From NCBI GenBank assembly GCA_013399115.1, contig VXAA01002999.1, positions 186,001 to 250,000 on the forward strand: DNA of 64,000 bases, written 5' to 3'. The stretch's first letter is position 1. The number at the start of each line of letters is the position of its first letter. The notes under the pieces are model-generated. The model saw only the letters and a program-made list of their open reading frames with translations, did no database searches and had not been told where the DNA came from. Shown here piece after piece: positions 59,226 to 64,000 of the stretch. The DNA is from Anseranas semipalmata (lineage: Eukaryota > Chordata > Aves > Anseriformes > Anseranatidae). The position numbers were made by a program, and so were the translations under genes.

Positions 59226-60624
59226 AGCAAAGACCTTAAAATCCTTAGCAAGATCCTTAGAATGAGCATCTGTGTATCCTGATAATTTGATTTTTTAGCA
59301 TCTTATTGCAGTCAAGAATCAAAACCTAATCGTGCCAGACTCCAAAACAAAGAAATTTCACCCAAGGTGTTTGCAATGTGATGTTACAATGGCACCCATA
59401 AAATTACTGATAAAACAGAGAAAAGGCACAGATTAACAGTGAAATGGCTCTGAACAGATTCGAGCAGAAGTAACATCACAGAAGTAACAACATCACATCA
59501 GTAACAACATATCCTGCACCTCATAATTAATTCATTGTGTTATCCAAAAATTCAATAGTCATTTCAATATGTTGAAGTATCTTCAAAGAATGAAGTCTTT
59601 GTGTAAGAAGAACGTGTTTTCAAAATCAGACTTGGGTGATGACTGAAGAGAAAAGCTAGAGGTGCACCGGCTAAAGAACGCATAATAATAAGGATGTCAA
59701 TGGATGGAAATTAAAGGCATAACTGTCCTCACTGAAAACTGTTTACTTTGTGCAGGCTGGGATTGTCTTTCCTCAGCATGTTCCCTCCTTGTATTAAACA
59801 CACAAAAAAAACCACTTTCATTATAAATTCTCTTATTCACACAAATTCTTTCTTCCCCACTCTGGAGCTGCATATTTTCATATTGCAGCGGATTAGAAAT
59901 CATAGCTTTCCAAAAGGCAAAGAGTGTCCTAAGAACTATTTCCTCTTTAAAATGATAATTTACTTTAGATAAATAGTGTTCCTGTGTCACATGTTAATTT
60001 ATTCTAAAGGAAATAAAAGAAAAACAAGCTATGCCCATACTTAGACTACAATAATACAAAATTGCACCTTTTGAAAAGCTTTGATTGTTTTCTTACTGTG
60101 ACCTTTTGACTTTTTGAATTGTTAATTCAGTTAATGGGTTCATTTTGCTCTGAAATTTGCATTATGAAAATTACCAGCCTTACAAGGTCCTCTACGCACA
60201 ACACAGTTTGCAGATTTTGTTACAGAGGTTGCATTTGACATTGGAGAACAGTAGGATGTCTTGACAAGGTAAAAATGTAAGAAGTTACATTAGGGTCAAT
60301 GGTATAACAGTTGTTAACATTTTTTGAAAGACAACATTAAGATCTGCATTTATTTTTATTCAATTTGTTTATTAATGAAAAAAATGAAAAAGTAATCATT
60401 GCTTAGTCTTTAAGATTAGCCAAAGACTAGCCCATTTGACTTGCAGAGCTGGAACTTTAACAGCCATTTTGTATTATTTTAAGCATTGGGTAACTAATCT
60501 TAACTGGTAATAGGGCTTTACTGCATCAGATGTTAAGCAAAAGATTCACAAACATTTTACTTTCTCCTCTTATAGGCCTTGGAAGGAAAACCCTTAATGC
60601 TGCGTGACAAGGCTGGGGAAATAG
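59226..60624. other. AT-rich non-coding DNA with a small tandem repeat
   Basis: At 59466-59512 there are three imperfect copies of an AGTAACAACATCACA-like unit. Otherwise nothing is recognised; the 97-codon minus frame at 59697-59990 has no known domain. Confidence 0.55.
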
Positions 60625-60761
60625 GCTCTATTCTGTAGTGTGGCTAGAGAGATCCCCTTCGAGCAGCACAGGAGCTGGTATGGTCTGCAAAGCAGCTGGC
60701 AGAAACACTTCGGACTTACTAGTTCACCAGTAGTTTATGGACCACAGTTTTAGAAGCCCTG
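60625..60761 (-). mobile_element. Possible hAT-like DNA transposon remnant
   Basis: On the minus strand the end at 60761 reads CAGGGCTTCTAAAACTGTGG followed by TCCATAAACTACTGGTG. This follows the terminal inverted repeat style of Charlie-type hAT elements (CAGNGGTTCTCAAACTGTGG). The opposite end, near 60625, only weakly resembles the matching repeat, and no transposase frame is present. It would be a short non-autonomous copy. Confidence 0.4.
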
Positions 60762-63700
60762 AAGTGATTTATGTGCAAGCAGTTCTCAGGACAATTGGGA
60801 TGGCACATGTCCAAATTAACTACAAATATTCTACAAAACGTACTTTATGAAGCAAATAAATCATAACTTCTTTAAACCCCTTAACAGTCCCAATAGCACA
60901 ATACCTACTGAACAGGAAATCTTAACACCAATATCTAATGCCTTATAGATTTCAGTGTGAAATATCAAGTACAGAAATTCTGAAAGCAATTGTTTGCACT
61001 GTTAGAGATTGTCTAAGATAATACATATGCATGAATAATTATGTGACACTAGAAGAGTACACTGTTGTGAGTTATAATTGTTTATCCCAACTTCAGATAT
61101 ATTTATAAAAGGGCATCTTTAGAAAAAATTACCTGTAATTCTTGCCATGAAAATGATACTTTATGAAAGAAAAAAAAAGACTGATCCAACTAGATTATAT
61201 ACAGCTGCCAAATCTAAAGTCTAAATCCACCTGCTGGTCCACTCCCAACCACTGAAGGATGCAGGACTCATGCTGTGGACCCATTCTCACATGTCTCCAA
61301 CCTCAGAAGCTGCTGCCGATGAATTCTTGCATCAAGGTTTTCATTTCAATATCTCATTCTAAATGCTTGCTATTCTACAATATTTCTCAGATCCCCTTTT
61401 GAAACAAATCAACCTTAATCTTTTGATTCAATATTATTATTTACTTAGGCAGCAAACACCACAACACTAAAATGCCCCAAACTCCTCACATACTATAGTT
61501 TTAAACTTCAAACCACTCTTTAGTATTCTGCTCTGACTGGTTCTGCCATCGTTACTGTAGTTCACTGTTTGTGCTTTGTATACCCACAGAATGCTTTCCA
61601 GTCTTACCAGTGCAGCCTTGTTACAGAGTAATATCAAGGAGTCAACACACACCAGAAGGATCAAACAGCACGGACTCAAAGCTTGAGAAGAGCAAACTCT
61701 TACCACAGTATCGTTCTTGATTTACTGGTACATAACATTGATAGATAAACAAGACTCAAACCTCATAAAAAGTGGCAAGGTACTTTTCCAGGATCATTGG
61801 GTACATATAAAACACAACCTCTGGAGGCTTTGAAAAGGTCCTTGAGAAGAGAGGGGTCTCAGCTGAAGTTTAACTGTATGCACAACATGCACCAGTAAAG
61901 TTTGTGGCTCTTAGAGTCAATCCTAAACCTTCAAAGTTCTGTGTAAATGCAGTACACTTAAATGTCCTACAAAGCTCTTTAGAAAGATATGCACAACCCA
62001 CACGCCAGCCTTTCTGTATTATGAAAGTGCACCATCACACTCTGAAAAGAAGTCCTGGTATTAGGAGAGGGTTTTTTTTTTTTTTCTTGCCAGAAATATA
62101 TTTTCTCCTTTGTTACATTTATGTGATTTCTTAATTGTAAGATAGTATTATAGGCTGTACCAATAACACGTAACATTGAGATTACCCAACATCTAGAAAA
62201 ACTGTTCTACAAAATCTTCAGGTACAAGTTCCTACAAATCAAGAAACAAACATCTTCAATCCTCCCTTCCAGTTAATATTACCTTGAACTGATATTCCTA
62301 AACAAAACAAGGCAAGAAAAATAATGCTGAAAATAAATCTTCTAGTGCTTTACCTTTTTACATCATTTAAGCAAGACTAAAAGAACTACAGAATAAGTAA
62401 AAGGAACAAAAAAAGTAGATGAATGAAATATGAATGAGCATAATTCCCTGTCCTTATAAATTCGGCAGCAATTTTTCAAAATGCTGTGACACCAAAATAG
62501 TCCCCTGGAAGAACATGTTATCTGTTACCCATTGGTAGCAGCTCAATTTACCAATAGTGGGACAGTAAATTTGCCTTTAGAAATTATGCCAACCAGCTAA
62601 TACAGCTAATTGGAAATTGATAAAATCAATTACATACTATAGAAAATCTTGGTTGCAGGATTTTACTACAATTATGGGGCTTTTCAGATTTGTTCATTCT
62701 CGAGTATATTATATATGATTATAATGCACAGCCTAACACAGCTGAAGGGACCAAAACGCTAAAAGCATGGACTGGGTAAAGTCTTTGCTTGAGAAATCTG
62801 AATCTACTGTTCAACACTGGAAAAATAAAGGAGACTTAAAGGTTTTGACCACAGAGATTCCTTGACAGCGTGGAGATCCTCTGTTAGAGTTGAATTTGGA
62901 AAAGATGGCATAATACTGTATTTTCACATGTAGAACTTGAACTTCAGCTAACCCACGTCTTTTTAAAACAGTTTCTCAGAAAATTCAGGAATTAGAAGAA
63001 TACAGTCCTCAGATAAGTCCTTATCAAAAAGGAAAATATCAAAGAGGTAATCAGATGAAAGGGCCACCACCACCACGTGAGAACAGGACCTCTGTAATTA
63101 CACTTCATTTATATTATTAATTTATATTTTTCACAATAGCAAGACAGTAGAATAGCAATTGCCTTATCTTGATAGTGCACATGAAAGCTAGGCCCTTATA
63201 AAAACTAATGTTGAGCTGTCATGGATAGTTCTCACCACAGCCTCCTTTGAATTCCTAAAGTTTCATTTAAACAGGTTAGACTTAAGCAACGAACCCTGCA
63301 AGAGTCATCAAGAAACTAAATCTTTTCAATACACAATAGCTTGGACTTTGACAAATAGAAGTCCTGTAACTACACAGAGCATATGAAGCAGTTCTCTTGA
63401 AAACAAGCTAGAGAGGCATTATAAGAAATTTTCAGTGCCTACAGAAATTCTGTGATCCAAGTGCTACATTATCACGCTGTGAATGTTTATGTCATCTGCC
63501 ATTGGCTGAAGATTCACAGAGCAATCTCTCAAAGTTAAAATATCTTGCCAAGCTGAAAGCCCACCCTCACCCTGTTGCAGTTCCGCAGCTGTTGAAAAGC
63601 ATATGGTGAAAATGCTTCCCAGGTGGGTCAGGATGCTATCTGTTGGCTGCTTTACAAGAGGAAAAAGCAAAATAAACTCAAACTCTGTTATTAGGGGAAA

Positions 63701-64000
63701 TAATGTCATCACGTTGTCATCTCCCAAGTTCTTTTCTGTCAATATTTTTATTATACGCACAAAAATTAAATAGAAAAACATACTCCAAAAGATACAGCTG
63801 GCAAGCAGGTCATCCGACTTTCTGCCTTTAAACATGGGAGTCTAAACACTGTTTCTGCATGGAGTTTGATGTGGAACAGTGCAACCTTTTAAACCAGAAA
63901 CAGGAAATATTTATCAAGTTGAAATTTTTTTTTTTTTTTTTGTACAACCATTCATGACAGTCTCAAAACACTGACTTTTGTTTTCTAATAGGGCAACTCA
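60762..64000. other. AT-rich non-coding DNA
   Basis: No gene recognised. The 123-codon minus frame at 63464-63835 has no known domain and no clear splice sites, and it may reflect a conserved stretch low in stop codons. T-runs occur near 62071-62085 and at 63925-63941. Confidence 0.55.
63925..63941 (+). repeat. Poly(T) tract, 17 T
   Basis: Uninterrupted T17; no retroposon body recognised beside it. Confidence 0.95.

Overview
The window reads as vertebrate nuclear DNA, most likely avian. It is AT-rich, has sparse CpG, carries several fragments of CR1 (the chicken repeat 1 LINE, the dominant interspersed repeat of birds), one LTR-type block of a kind I associate with avian endogenous retroviruses, a few very old amniote repeats (L3-like LINE, MIR-like SINE, hAT-like DNA transposon) and many short microsatellites. 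A single N at 5009 shows it comes from a draft assembly. Repeat calls rest on recognising family sequence from memory; no search was run.

No host protein-coding gene, rRNA, tRNA or CRISPR array can be supported. Nearly all open frames are short, overlap on both strands and have no recognisable domain. The only frames with recognisable protein content are pieces of CR1 ORF2. The window is best read as a gene desert or the interior of a very large intron.

Layout: 1-13.5 kb is AT-rich single-copy-looking DNA with an N-interrupted tandem duplication (4957-5080), a 23-bp tandem repeat (6547-6592) and a CpG-bearing block with hairpins and a possible poly(A) signal (7981-8440). At 13.6-17.4 kb there are a CR1 endonuclease piece and a CR1 ORF2 3' piece on the + strand. 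From 17.5 to 51 kb the DNA is mostly featureless, with CR1 3' tails near 19.2, 29.75 and 35.5 kb, an L3-like LINE at 28.2-28.65 kb, a MIR-like remnant at 29.6 kb, and several stretches whose texture suggests conserved non-coding elements. At 51.0-51.65 kb there is a GC-rich LTR-like block without a visible provirus. At 52.6 kb there is a second MIR-like remnant. At 57.8-59.2 kb two CR1 ORF2 fragments lie in opposite orientation. Near 60.7 kb there is a hAT-like terminus.

I found no coherent new biological system. The most interesting non-repeat signal is a pair of mutually exclusive, perfectly paired hairpins at 50755-50796. After that come the possible conserved-element stretches, a 212-codon frame at 11037-11675 of unknown meaning, and the N-flanked duplication, which may be an assembly artefact. 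Mobile elements here are all truncated or disabled.
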